Positions 19,768-27,351 are shown, counted from the first letter of the stretch. The stretch is 64,000 nucleotides of DNA from Aggregatibacter sp. 2125159857 (GCF_017798005.1 NZ_CP072548.1:1178001-1242000), one strand, 5' to 3'. Numbers and translations are program-made. Notes: generated by a model not told the origin, from the letters alone.

Positions 19768-20640
19768 ATGAACTTAAAAACCTTGATTAGCACTACAGCA
19801 TTGGCTATTAGCGCAAATACTTTCGCCGTAGATCTTGCCTCTAAAAACACTGATAGCTACCAACATATCCGCAATGCCACGGGTCGCCTGAACTACGCAG
19901 GGAAAACTTTTTTAATTGATCCGATGCTTGCTGAAAAAGGACGTTATGCAGGCTTTGAAGGGACATTAAATAGCCATTTGCGTAATCCACTTGTGGAATT
20001 ACCGATGAAAGCAGAAGATACTTTCAAAGATGTTGATGCCATTATTTTGACTCATACACATGAAGATCATTGGGATGAGGTTGCACAAAAAATTTTACCT
20101 AAATCCATCAAAATTTTTGTGCAGCATGAACGGGATGGCGACCTACTCAAAGCGCAAGGTTTTACTAACATAACCAGTTTATCGCTAGAAAAACCGGTGG
20201 AGTTCGAAGGTATTATTTTAAATAAAACCGGCGGTTCTCACGGCACAACGGAAATGTACGCTGTACCACAATTAGCTGAGATTTTAGATGAGGCGATGGG
20301 AGTAACATTCCAAGCGAAAGGTCATCCAACGGTGTACTTGGTTGGTGACACAATTTGGACTGCCGAAGTAAACAAAGCCATTAATCGTTATAAACCAGAT
20401 GTAATGATTATGAACACAGGTGATGCGCGTACCTTAGCTTTTCCGAATGACGGCATTATTATGGGGTTACAAGATGTTGCTCATGCTCGCCAAATGCTAC
20501 CGAATACAAAACTTATCACGGTGCACATGGATGCGGTAAACCATATGTCTGTGTACCGTAAGGATTTACGCCAATTTGTCCAAGCAAATAAGCTTGAAAA
20601 TGTAGCAATTCCAGAAGATGGTGAAACAGTGAAGTTTTAA
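19768..20640 (+). CDS. secreted metallo-beta-lactamase-fold hydrolase
   Basis: Protein of 290 residues with a signal peptide (about 1-20, ending NTFAVD) and an MBL fold. The metal motif is HTHEDHWDE near residue 95, followed by GGSHGTTEM, GDTIWTAE and VHMDAVNHM, which fit the UlaG/L-ascorbate-lactonase-like branch. AAAGGAAAAACA precedes the ATG at 19768; an earlier in-frame ATG at 19729 would mask the signal peptide. It is expected in the periplasm. The divergent GlxA-type regulator suggests induction by a small molecule. Substrate unknown. Confidence 0.8.
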   Translation: MNLKTLISTTALAISANTFAVDLASKNTDSYQHIRNATGRLNYAGKTFLIDPMLAEKGRYAGFEGTLNSHLRNPLVELPMKAEDTFKDVDAIILTHTHEDHWDEVAQKILPKSIKIFVQHERDGDLLKAQGFTNITSLSLEKPVEFEGIILNKTGGSHGTTEMYAVPQLAEILDEAMGVTFQAKGHPTVYLVGDTIWTAEVNKAINRYKPDVMIMNTGDARTLAFPNDGIIMGLQDVAHARQMLPNTKLITVHMDAVNHMSVYRKDLRQFVQANKLENVAIPEDGETVKF

Positions 20641-20645
20641 AAACA

Positions 20646-20735
20646 AGCGGTCAAGTTTTGATGGAGATTTGCAAAACACCTAAAAATTTGACCGCACTTT
20701 GTTATAAAAAAGCCGTCTGAAATTTCAGATGGCCT
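20646..20735 (+). terminator. uptake-signal hairpin followed by neisserial DUS hairpin
   Basis: AAGCGGTCAA and TTGACCGCACTT frame an imperfect hairpin after the MBL gene. It is followed at 20711-20735 by AGCCGTCTGAAATTTCAGAT and GGCCT, an inverted pair of Neisseria-type uptake sequences ahead of a T-rich stretch. A Pasteurellaceae and a Neisseria signal thus stand side by side at the start of the mosaic region. Confidence 0.65.
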
Positions 20736-20757
20736 TTGATTATAGCCAGGCAAAGTC

Positions 20758-20984
20758 AGGCTATAAAAACCATACGCTATGCGTATGGAGACAAATAGCT
20801 TAAGCGATGAACAGAAAAAAATCCTCGCTATATAATGAACAAGGCTGACAACCAAAATTCAACATATAGGAGGATTATTTACCCCTCGTAGCGTGCATCT
20901 TGATGCACGACCGAATCACGCACGGAACGTTATTTAACCCTTTCGGGCATTCACGATTTCGTGCAACAAGTTGCACGCTACAAT
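20758..20984. repeat. palindromic repeat cluster, copy A
   Basis: Starts with the palindrome CCATACGCTATGCGTATGG (20770-20788) and continues to the pair CGTGCATCTTGATGCACG and CGTGCAACAAGTTGCACG near 20894 and 20960. The same two palindromes in the same order recur at 48.57-48.85 kb, and the second pair also at 39.4 and 42.9-43.5 kb. It abuts an IS3-type transposase fragment. No gene is seen in it. Confidence 0.7.
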
Positions 20985-21328
20985 TCTTAAACCGACAGAA
21001 TGCCCGATTATTCATAGCGACCAAGGCGTATTGCATGGTTCGGCGGAATGGGTGAAAATGTTGGAGGGTAAAGCGGTTCAAAGTATGAGCCGCCGAGGAA
21101 ATTGCTACGATAATGCGGTGATTGAAAGTTTTTTTGCGATACTAAAATCAGAGTGTTTTTACTCACGGAGCTATCATTCAATCACTGAATTACAGGCTGA
21201 AATTGAAGAATATTTAGTGTATTACAACCAAAAACGAATTAAACTCGATTTAAAAGGATTGAGCCCGGTGCAATACCGAGCTCAATATTTAAGTTAACTA
21301 ACCTGTCCAACTTTTGGGGGGCAGATCA
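20985..21328 (+). mobile_element. 3' half of an IS3-family insertion sequence
   Basis: Encodes in frame about 100 C-terminal residues of an IS3-type transposase (integrase core: IIHSDQG, MSRRGNCYDNAVIESFF, then YYNQKRIKLDLKGLSPVQYR), ending at 21297. The right inverted repeat, TGTCCAACTTTTGGGGGGCA, begins at 21304. The 5' half is missing; the repeat cluster joins directly. It cannot be active. Its terminal repeat is the complement of the IS left end at 24054, so both may derive from related elements. Confidence 0.85.
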
Positions 21329-21362
21329 AAGTGCGGTCAATTTTTTATGTGTTTTTTAAAAA

Positions 21363-22070
21363 TTAATAGCTTGAGTTAATTAACACTTCTTCACCATATC
21401 CGCCAAGGGTTGGCATTGGTTGGTAAGTGGAGTTAGCAGCGCGCATGAGGCGGATGCCGCGAACGCCGGCTTCTTTGGCGGCAAGAATATCGTCGTCACT
21501 GTCGCCGTAGTGAATAGTAACTTTGTGTTCAATAATGCCAGGGGTTTTGTTGTATTTGGTGCTAAGCTCACGTCCGCCCATGAATTCAACCGGGTGCATG
21601 TCTTTAATATTGAAGGCTTTTTGTAATACTGGGGTAACGCCATCTTTATCGCCGGCAGTGCGTCCGGTGATGAAATAAATTTGGTCGCCACGGGCTTGGT
21701 GCATATTAATTAAATCTATGGCAATTTGTTTTGGAATGGAATATTGGTCACAACCGGCATTCACTTCATTCCAGAAATCCTGATTTTTTAAGTAATCATG
21801 CTTACCCGGAGAATATTTTTGTTGCCCATGGTAAAAACAAGGGCTACTGAATAGAACGGTATCGTCAATATCAAAACTTACATTAATCGGTGCTTTGCCT
21901 TCCAACTCTTTTTTCAGTTGCTCAACGGAAATCCAGTGGATTGGTTGTTCCACGAGCATTTCACGGGCATTGGTACCTTGATTGGTATAAGGTTCGGTTT
22001 TGGCCGCCATGGCGGGAATTGCTGCCACGGTTAAAAGGGCGACAAGAGAAAGTTTAACAAGATTTTTCAT
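21363..22070 (-). CDS. aphA: class B acid phosphatase
   Basis: Periplasmic non-specific phosphatase of the HAD superfamily (DDDD type) that hydrolyses nucleotides and other phosphomonoesters. The 235-residue protein has a signal peptide (about 1-22, ending AMA), the nucleophile motif FDIDDTVLFSSP, the second motif FITGRTAGD and the metal motif YGDSDDDI. In Haemophilus such a phosphatase helps with NAD/nucleotide use. A CRP-like site lies about 100 bases upstream. An uptake signal follows the gene at about 21330. Confidence 0.95.
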   Translation of the reverse strand: MKNLVKLSLVALLTVAAIPAMAAKTEPYTNQGTNAREMLVEQPIHWISVEQLKKELEGKAPINVSFDIDDTVLFSSPCFYHGQQKYSPGKHDYLKNQDFWNEVNAGCDQYSIPKQIAIDLINMHQARGDQIYFITGRTAGDKDGVTPVLQKAFNIKDMHPVEFMGGRELSTKYNKTPGIIEHKVTIHYGDSDDDILAAKEAGVRGIRLMRAANSTYQPMPTLGGYGEEVLINSSY

Positions 22071-22163
22071 AGTGACTCCCGATGAGATTGTGAATATATC
22101 GGCGGCAATCCTACCTTTTTTGTTCTATTACGCAATTTCAAGCAATCGTTTGCTATACAAAAT

Positions 22164-22179
22164 TATGATCGTGATCACA
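22164..22179. promoter_or_regulatory. CRP-like site upstream of aphA
   Basis: Read on the minus strand, TGTGA-TCACGA-TCATA matches TGTGA-N6-TCACA at 9 of 10 positions, 94-109 bases before the aphA start. CRP control of aphA is known in E. coli, which supports the call. Confidence 0.5.
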
Positions 22180-22224
22180 TTTTTATTATGTAATTGGTGA
22201 ATAAATAACCAATATTGTTTTTCT

Positions 22225-22583
22225 CCACGATAGCGCGCGTTTCCTAACGCGTGCCTGAAAATCAATTTCGTTTGATTCAGATTTTTACTATTTTCATGAA
22301 TAACTTCAATTTGCTTATTTTTTAGATAGATAAAACTACGCGTCAGAAGGGGGGCTATCTGGGGAGCCGTTGGCAAAGCCAACGTTCAGAATCCTTTTGA
22401 TTTTATGACCGCACTTTTTTGTCATTAGAAGAAAATGAAGAACTTAAACAGGTAATCACTTTATCGCCAAATATCACTTTTCCGGTAAACTTTATTCGTG
22501 AGCTTGCCTCGGGATTTTGCTAACTCTGAAACCACAATAGATTGTAATGGCACAAGCGAGGACGCTTGCGCTATCAGGGGGGA
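22225..22583. repeat. 359-base direct repeat, copy 1
   Basis: Nearly identical to 24271-24631 in the same orientation. It contains one uptake signal, short hairpins (GTTGGCAAAGCCAAC) and a short open frame without recognisable product. The two copies bracket the first neisserial segment. The left junction follows aphA upstream DNA; the right edge joins the azlD remnant. Confidence 0.9.
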
Positions 22584-22587
22584 AAGA

Positions 22588-22878
22588 ATGAAGGATTTGC
22601 TCTCTTGGTAGTCGTTCCTGCTGTTTGCCGGCATGCTGGCGGTAACGTATTCCACCCGCCTTATTGGTTTTTTCGCCTTGCGCAACCGTACCTTAAGCCG
22701 CCGCGCACAAATCGTGATGGAAGCTGCGCCGGGTTGCATGTTGATTTACGTCATCGCGCCTTATTTCGTGTCCAACAAACCGCACGAATTGATTGCCATT
22801 GCACTGACCGAGCTTGCCGGAAGCAGGTTTTCCATGTTGGTTACCGTGTTGATCGGCGTCGGCAGTTCTGGGCTGTAG
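22588..22878 (+). pseudogene. azlD-like branched-chain amino acid transport gene with an amber stop
   Basis: From ATG 22588 the frame reads MKDLLSW, then TAG at 22609-22611, then continues SFLLFAGMLAVTYSTRLIGFFALRN and on to a stop at 22878. The second part matches AzlD, the small membrane subunit that works with AzlC in exporting branched-chain amino acids. A single base change would restore the frame. No azlC is present. GC content and the adjacent uptake sequences point to Neisseria as donor. The ribosome-binding site lies in the edge of the direct repeat. Confidence 0.75.
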
Positions 22879-22931
22879 GGGTATTTGATGCGGTAGGCGG
22901 CTGCGTTTTCGTGATACCGGTTACACTTGTT

Positions 22932-22985
22932 TTCAGACGACCTTTCCCTTTCAGACGACCTTATCTTGTTATAATGTCGTCTGAA
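22932..22985. repeat. cluster of three neisserial uptake sequences
   Basis: TTCAGACGACCT at 22932-22943 and 22950-22961 (AGGTCGTCTGAA on the minus strand) and ATGTCGTCTGAA at 22974-22985. A TATAAT at 22970-22975 overlaps the last one and may be the -10 of the gene that follows. Confidence 0.85.
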
Positions 22986-23005
22986 ATTTTTTATAAAGCA
23001 AAATC

Positions 23006-23353
23006 ATGGCAAACCAAAGACTCATCTACGGCTTCCACGCCGTCAACGCCCGCCTGTGGCAAAACCCGAAATCGATTACCGAACTCTACGTCCAAGAAGG
23101 CAAAAACGATGCCCGCACGCGCGATGTGTTGGAGAAAGCGGCAAACGAAAACGTGCGCGTACACTTTGCCATCGCCGTCGCCATCACTACCTGTTGCGAA
23201 AGCTGCATCAGCGTACATGCCGCCGCAGCCGCCAAAGCGGGCGCGACTGAAAGCGAAATCGCCGGCGCGCTGGTAACCGCTATCGCCCTGAACGCAGGCG
23301 CAGCCTACACTTACTCCCTGCGCGCTTTGGAAGCGGTTGACGCGCAGCGTTGA
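23006..23353 (+). pseudogene. in-frame chimera: RlmB N-terminus joined to a carboxymuconolactone-decarboxylase-like C-terminus
   Basis: Residues 1 to about 55 ([20 protein letters not shown] onward to VRVHFA) are the start of a Neisseria-type 23S rRNA 2'-O-methyltransferase RlmB. From about residue 56 the frame continues as the C-terminal part of a CMD/AhpD-like protein with CESCISVH, the C-x2-C-x3-H motif. The join is in frame, at a short GCC-ATC-GCC stretch. Neither parent protein is complete, so I call it a pseudogene, although a 115-residue peptide with an intact redox motif could be made. Confidence 0.75.
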
Positions 23354-23363
23354 TTTTGTCTCA

Positions 23364-23403
23364 AAGGGTCGTCTGAAAACCACTCCCGTTTCAGACGACC
23401 CTT
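23364..23403 (+). terminator. inverted neisserial uptake sequences (terminator)
   Basis: AAGGGTCGTCTGAAA (23364-23378) and TTTCAGACGACCCTT (23389-23403) form a perfect 15-bp stem 11 bases after the chimera, the usual Neisseria DUS-terminator design. Confidence 0.9.
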
Positions 23404-23478
23404 TTGCTGACGGGCATTGCTTTTTGCCGCCGAACCGTTTAGATTTATGTCTTTATTCAACCGTTTGGAGAAACAACC

Positions 23479-24009
23479 ATGAAAAAATTACTGACTGCTG
23501 CGCTGACTGCCGCCGCACTCGTCCTTCCTGCAGCCGTATCCTATGCCGCGCCCGCTGCTAAAGCCGCCAGCGCTTCACATAGCGGCGATGCCGCCCGACA
23601 AACCGATTCCCGACAAAGTTCAGACATGAATCAAACCCATACCGCCGTCAGCAAATACAGCTTCGACGATACCGTCCGCCGTTTGGAAACCGCCGTTAAA
23701 GAAAAAGGCATGACCGTGTTCGCCGTCATCGACCACCAAGCCGCAGCGCGACAAAGTGGTTTGGACATGCAGCCCGCGAAAGTCATCGTTTTCGGCACGC
23801 CCAAAGCCGGCACGCCGCTGATGCAAAAAGACCCCGCCTTCGCCCTGCAACTGCCGTTGCGCGTCCTCGTTACCGAAGTCGACGGCGCAGTCCAAGTCGT
23901 ATTCAACGATACGCGCGCGCTGGTGTCGGGCAGCAAAATAGAGTTCGCCGAAGTGGAAAACACACTCGCCAATGCGGAAAAGCTCATCCGTAAAACGGTA
24001 ACGGAATAA
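23479..24009 (+). CDS. exported DUF302 protein (Neisseria type)
   Basis: Protein of 176 residues with a clear signal peptide (about 1-23, ending SYAAP), a low-complexity Ala/Ser/Gln linker, and a C-terminal DUF302 domain (from about residue 55; SFDDTVRRLETAVKEKGMTVFAVIDH and FGTPKAGTPLMQKDP). DUF302 function is not established. GC-rich codon use and an AGGTCGTCTGAA sequence 20 bases after the stop indicate neisserial origin. It is the only complete gene in the first neisserial segment. Confidence 0.8.
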   Translation: MKKLLTAALTAAALVLPAAVSYAAPAAKAASASHSGDAARQTDSRQSSDMNQTHTAVSKYSFDDTVRRLETAVKEKGMTVFAVIDHQAAARQSGLDMQPAKVIVFGTPKAGTPLMQKDPAFALQLPLRVLVTEVDGAVQVVFNDTRALVSGSKIEFAEVENTLANAEKLIRKTVTE

Positions 24010-24053
24010 AGTTAGCCAAAATCCGAAGGTCGTCTGAAAACCTGAGCAAACCC

Positions 24054-24270
24054 TGAACTGCACCCCAAAAGTTGGACATCCCCTCCAACTCACAAGGTGC
24101 AGTTTTTTTATGAGCAAATATACATTACACTTCAAATACCAAGCCGTACTACACTACCTGCATATACGCAGCCAACAGCGTACCGCAGATCATTACAGCA
24201 TCTCCCGAACCCACCTGCGACGATGGATACGCGCCTATCAAGAAGGCGGCATCGGCGCACTCGAACATCC
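24054..24270 (+). mobile_element. 5' end of an IS3-family insertion sequence
   Basis: The left inverted repeat TGAACTGCACCCCAAAAGTT begins at 24054. OrfA starts at 24110 (MSKYTLHFKYQAVLHYLHI, helix-turn-helix with SISRTHLRRWIRAYQEGG) and is cut at about residue 54 by the second direct repeat; the frame reads on to a stop at 24304. The rest of the element is gone. Its terminal repeat is complementary to the right end at 21304. Confidence 0.85.
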
Positions 24271-24631
24271 CCACGATAGCGCGCGTTTCCTAACGCGTGC
24301 CTGAAAATCAATTTCGTTTGATTCAGATTTTTACTATTTTGATGAATAACTTCAATTTGCTTATTTTTTAGATAGATAAAACTACGCGTCAGAAGGAGGG
24401 GCTATCTGGGGAGCCGTTGGCAAAGCCAACGTTTAGAATCCTTTTGATTTTATAACCGCACTTTTTTGTCATTAGAAGAAAATTGAAGAACTTAAACAGG
24501 TAATCACTTTATCGCCAAATATCACTTTTCCGGTAAACTTTATTCGTGAGCTTGCCTCGGGATTTTGCTAACTCCGAAACCACAATAGATTGTAATGGCA
24601 CAAGCGAGGACGCTTGCGCTATCAGGGGGGA
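24271..24631. repeat. 361-base direct repeat, copy 2
   Basis: Same orientation as 22225-22583, with a few differences: C/G changes and single added bases, for example one extra T in AAAATTGAAGAAC. It cuts the IS3 fragment on its left and a cadD fragment on its right. Confidence 0.9.
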
Positions 24632-24776
24632 CAAAAACACCAATATTGTCAGCACCACAACTTGCAAAAGTAATCATAGCGACTAGAAAAATCAGGTTTT
24701 TATTGTCTTTTCGCAAACCATCTTTTGCAATAGCTTCTCCATCAAAATATAGATAAGAAGGTAGTGTACCAAACAT
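24632..24776 (-). pseudogene. internal fragment of a cadD-type gene
   Basis: Residues from the middle of a CadD cadmium-resistance protein are readable: GEAIAKDGLRKDNKNL, then FLVAMITFASCGADNIGVFVP, where the direct repeat cuts in. The upstream side is also lost, at the hairpin at 24781. It is a different paralogue from the intact cadD at 32.6 kb, which reads LVGIVALVTVASCGADNIG at the same place. Not functional. Confidence 0.75.
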
Positions 24777-24780
24777 TAAA

Positions 24781-24811
24781 AAGCCCTGCCATCGAAATGA
24801 TAGCAGGGCTT
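24781..24811. terminator. hairpin beside the cadD fragment
   Basis: AAGCCCTGC (24781-24789) and GCAGGGCTT (24803-24811) form a 9-bp stem with A/T runs outside. Confidence 0.65.
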
Positions 24812-24908
24812 AACTTCAATATCCAGATGATATATTTATCTAAAAAAGGTAGAGAAAAAGGTAGAGTTTGGACTGAAATATAGTGAAATGTATTGAAATT
24901 GAAAAAAG

Positions 24909-24935
24909 AAAAAACGCTTGAAATCAGCGTTTTTC
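24909..24935 (-). terminator. terminator of the tetR gene
   Basis: AAAACGCT (24911-24918) and AGCGTTTT (24926-24933), 26 bases beyond the stop at 24961, with a long T tract on the minus strand. Confidence 0.8.
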
Positions 24936-24960
24936 TTATGTATTGATTCGTATTGAATGC

Positions 24961-25605
24961 TTACTTGACTTCTACTAATGCAAAAGACAGGCATTCAACT
25001 ATTTCTTTTACTGCCTCATCTATATCTAGATCCTCGTTATCATTCAACATCATTGGAAGAACATAAGAAAGACTCAAGGCTAAAATATAGCGAACTATTC
25101 TTTCATTTGACCAATTTCTAATGAGGCCCATTTCTTTAAACTGATTCAGGATTGGACTAATTGGCTTAATGATAGAGTCAACAATAACATTACCTAACTG
25201 GTTAGAAATAGTATTATCAATAAAAGAACGACTCAAGAGAATTTTAACTTGCATTTGATTCTCTCGAATAAAAACTAGTCTATCACGAACAATACTTCTC
25301 AAAAACACTGAAAAGGTCTCTTGGTTTTCTGTAAATTTCTTCTTAGAAAAATCAGCAATCACATCTGGAATAACTTGCTCAAGAAAAGTCGATAAAATTG
25401 CTTCTAAGATGCCTTCCTTGGTCTTAAAGTAACTAAAAACCGTCCCTTCTGAAACCCCAGCTTCCTTGGCAATAAGACTGGCTGTTGTGTTTTCAAAACC
25501 AATTTCTGAAAATAATTTTAGACTTGATAACAGTACTTGACGTTGTTTTAAACTCAAATTGTTGTTTTCTAGTATCTGGGCATATTTTTGTTCTAAACTT
25601 TCCAT
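24961..25605 (-). CDS. TetR/AcrR-family repressor
   Basis: Protein of 214 residues. The N-terminal helix-turn-helix is clear: QVLLSSLKLFSEIGFENTTA, then IAKEAGVSEGTVFSYFKTKE. The C-terminal ligand domain is variable, as usual. I place the start at ATG 25605, with AGGAG nine bases upstream. It follows the reductase gene by 16 bases and shares its promoter, where a perfect 10-bp palindrome is a likely operator. AT-rich codon use unlike the neighbours and the absence of any uptake signals point to transfer from a Gram-positive donor, possibly a streptococcus. Confidence 0.88.
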   Translation of the reverse strand: MESLEQKYAQILENNNLSLKQRQVLLSSLKLFSEIGFENTTASLIAKEAGVSEGTVFSYFKTKEGILEAILSTFLEQVIPDVIADFSKKKFTENQETFSVFLRSIVRDRLVFIRENQMQVKILLSRSFIDNTISNQLGNVIVDSIIKPISPILNQFKEMGLIRNWSNERIVRYILALSLSYVLPMMLNDNEDLDIDEAVKEIVECLSFALVEVK

Positions 25606-25621
25606 CACTAGCAACTCCTTG

Positions 25622-26626
25622 CTACTCTCTTACTTTTACAACTTTCTTACCTCGAGTGTGTCCCAGTTTCAGACTACGATATGCTTCTCTAACTGACTTT
25701 AGAGAGAAGTCATACACTTGATCAATATTTAGCTGAACCTTCCCATCCGAGACCATCTCCGCTAGAGCCTTAAAATCATCATATGTAGAGTGTCTCGGAC
25801 CCGTGAACTGAGCTCCTCTTATTATAACATATGGAGAAGGTACTAGAGTTCCGATCTCACTCCCCTTCAAACCTAGACTAAAAGCTAACTTAACGTAATC
25901 ACTTCCATAGCAATCCAAGAATTTTGTAATCGGCTTTGGAGTTGCTGATAGAAGAGCATTATGGATGTTCTCTTCGTAAGCTACTGGTATGGCACCTAAG
26001 GACTTCAGATATTCTGAATTCTTCTTACTTGCAATTCCGATAACCGTTGCACCTTTAGCAACCGCATACTGTACTGCAATACTTCCAATACCACCTGTCG
26101 CTGCTGAAATAACTACAACATCGTTAGAACTTAACTCAATTTTTCTAAAAGCACCACCCACAGTTAGAGAGGCTACTCCCATAGTAGCTGCGTGGTTCAT
26201 ATCAATCGTCTTTGGTTTCAATACAATTTCCGATTCATTGACACAAATTTCTGTTGCCAAAGCACCCCTTTTGGTCCCCAATCCAGGGTCACTGATTATT
26301 GTTCCAAAAACCTTATCCCCTACTGCAAACGTATTTACTCCTTCACCAATTTCTGTGATGACTCCAGCAAAATCCCTACCAACACCTCTTGGGAAAAGAG
26401 ATGATTTCGACTCAAACCAACTACTTGGATTCCTTAATTTCGTCATAAAAGATAAAAATCTAAGTGGTTTTGCACCCTCAAAAGTCTTGTAATCAATAGG
26501 ATTTAAACCAACGGCATGAACTTCTACCCTGACTTGATTCACTTTTAAAGAATCAGATTTAATATTCACTAAATCTAACACTTCTTCATTACCGAAACGA
26601 CTATATTGTATTGCTTGAATAACCAT
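25622..26626 (-). CDS. medium-chain (quinone-type) NAD(P)-dependent oxidoreductase
   Basis: Protein of 334 residues of the zinc-independent MDR family. It shows VHAVGLNPIDYKTFEG at the N-terminus, RGVGRDFAGVITEIG, and the NAD(P)-binding motif SAATGGIGSIAVQYAVAKGA near residue 150; structural zinc cysteines are not evident. ATG 26626 is preceded by AGGAG, an ideal ribosome-binding site. It is first in a two-gene operon with the TetR regulator. Likely role: reduction of quinones or reactive carbonyls under TetR control. Low GC and codon use suggest a Gram-positive source. Confidence 0.85.
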   Translation of the reverse strand: MVIQAIQYSRFGNEEVLDLVNIKSDSLKVNQVRVEVHAVGLNPIDYKTFEGAKPLRFLSFMTKLRNPSSWFESKSSLFPRGVGRDFAGVITEIGEGVNTFAVGDKVFGTIISDPGLGTKRGALATEICVNESEIVLKPKTIDMNHAATMGVASLTVGGAFRKIELSSNDVVVISAATGGIGSIAVQYAVAKGATVIGIASKKNSEYLKSLGAIPVAYEENIHNALLSATPKPITKFLDCYGSDYVKLAFSLGLKGSEIGTLVPSPYVIIRGAQFTGPRHSTYDDFKALAEMVSDGKVQLNIDQVYDFSLKSVREAYRSLKLGHTRGKKVVKVRE

Positions 26627-26658
26627 TTTATGAACTCCTTTGCCCCTCACGTATTGGG

Positions 26659-26709
26659 TGAGCGCTCAATCATTTCCTTGATTGTACGCTTATTCTTCAA
26701 AGATGTCAA
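26659..26709 (-). promoter_or_regulatory. strong promoter and TetR-type operator
   Basis: On the minus strand TTGACA (26704-26709) and TACAAT (26681-26686) are 17 bases apart. The perfect palindrome TGAGCGCTCA (26659-26668) begins near +6. A repressor there would block initiation of the reductase-tetR operon, a simple autoregulated design. Confidence 0.8.
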
Positions 26710-26806
26710 CTATACTGCTCCCACTCTCTGTGGCAGCTGATATTCATAAAGAAAATATGAATTCAAATATAGAGAAATATCTTTAAAAACAACGAGGAAA
26801 ATAAAA

Positions 26807-27105
26807 ATGTTTCCAACCAGGCTTTAAAATGTCCGTCATGCGGTAAACAACTCCGCAAACCAAAACGTACATTTATGGGCAAGGTTTTTAAATGCTTATT
26901 TATTTTATTTAATGTATTAATGGCAATTTGGCTGATTGGCGGTGTTGCTTCAAGTGCTTATGTGATTAATAATACTATAAGTAATACTGAAAGAGCAGGT
27001 ACGCTGCTTGGCACAGGATTAGGCGCAAGTATAATCCTTACACTTTGGGTAATTGGTGATGTGATTCTTGGTTTATTCGTTTTATTAACTCGCCCAAAAG
27101 CATAA
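26807..27105 (+). pseudogene. small zinc-ribbon membrane protein, frameshifted near its start
   Basis: A good ribosome-binding site (GAGGAAAA) leads to ATG 26807, but that frame stops after six codons. A frame shifted by two bases reads ALKCPSCGKQLRKPKRTF, half of a zinc ribbon, then two hydrophobic segments (about CLFILFNVLMAIWLIGG and LGASIILTLWVIGDVILG) to a stop at 27105. Removing two Ts at 26810-26812 would restore MSNQALKCPSCG. A 76-residue protein could still be started at ATG 26875 without the zinc ribbon. Function unknown. Confidence 0.55.
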
Positions 27106-27112
27106 TCCTTTT

Positions 27113-27140
27113 AATGCCTGTTTTACAACAGGCATTTTTA
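27113..27140 (+). terminator. terminator after the zinc-ribbon gene
   Basis: AATGCCTG (27113-27120) and CAGGCATT (27129-27136), followed by T-rich sequence. Confidence 0.85.
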
Positions 27141-27141
27141 T

Positions 27142-27248
27142 TTATTTCTTAACCTTCTTCACGTCTATTTCTTCATCTTCTACTTTCAATTCGTATTCAA
27201 TTTGACTGGTAAAACCGTCATCTGAAAGATAATGCATTAGTCTTGTTA
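27142..27248 (-). pseudogene. possible C-terminal remnant of a phage gpD-type tail protein
   Basis: About 35 codons read RLMHYLSDDGFTSQIEYELK and then a charged tail to a stop at 27142. Late control/tail protein D of P2-like phages typically ends in an LSDxGFTTxLELE-like segment, which this resembles. Upstream codons soon hit a stop. No other phage gene is nearby. The call is tentative. Confidence 0.3.
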
Positions 27249-27351
27249 GTAATCATAAATTACCGCTACCTAAAACGCACTTTTAAAAATTAAAGTAAAA
27301 AGGCATAATTGAAGCCCTCATTTTTCAGAATTATTTATTCTAGGAGTAAAA

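Noticed and set aside
22128..22382. 84-residue minus-strand frame across copy 1 of the direct repeat
   Set aside because: It spans the repeat boundary and the aphA promoter region, and has no recognisable domain or ribosome-binding site.
24840..24960. Direct GTATTGA repeats as a possible phage attachment site
   Set aside because: Only three short copies in AT-rich DNA, no integrase or tRNA gene nearby.
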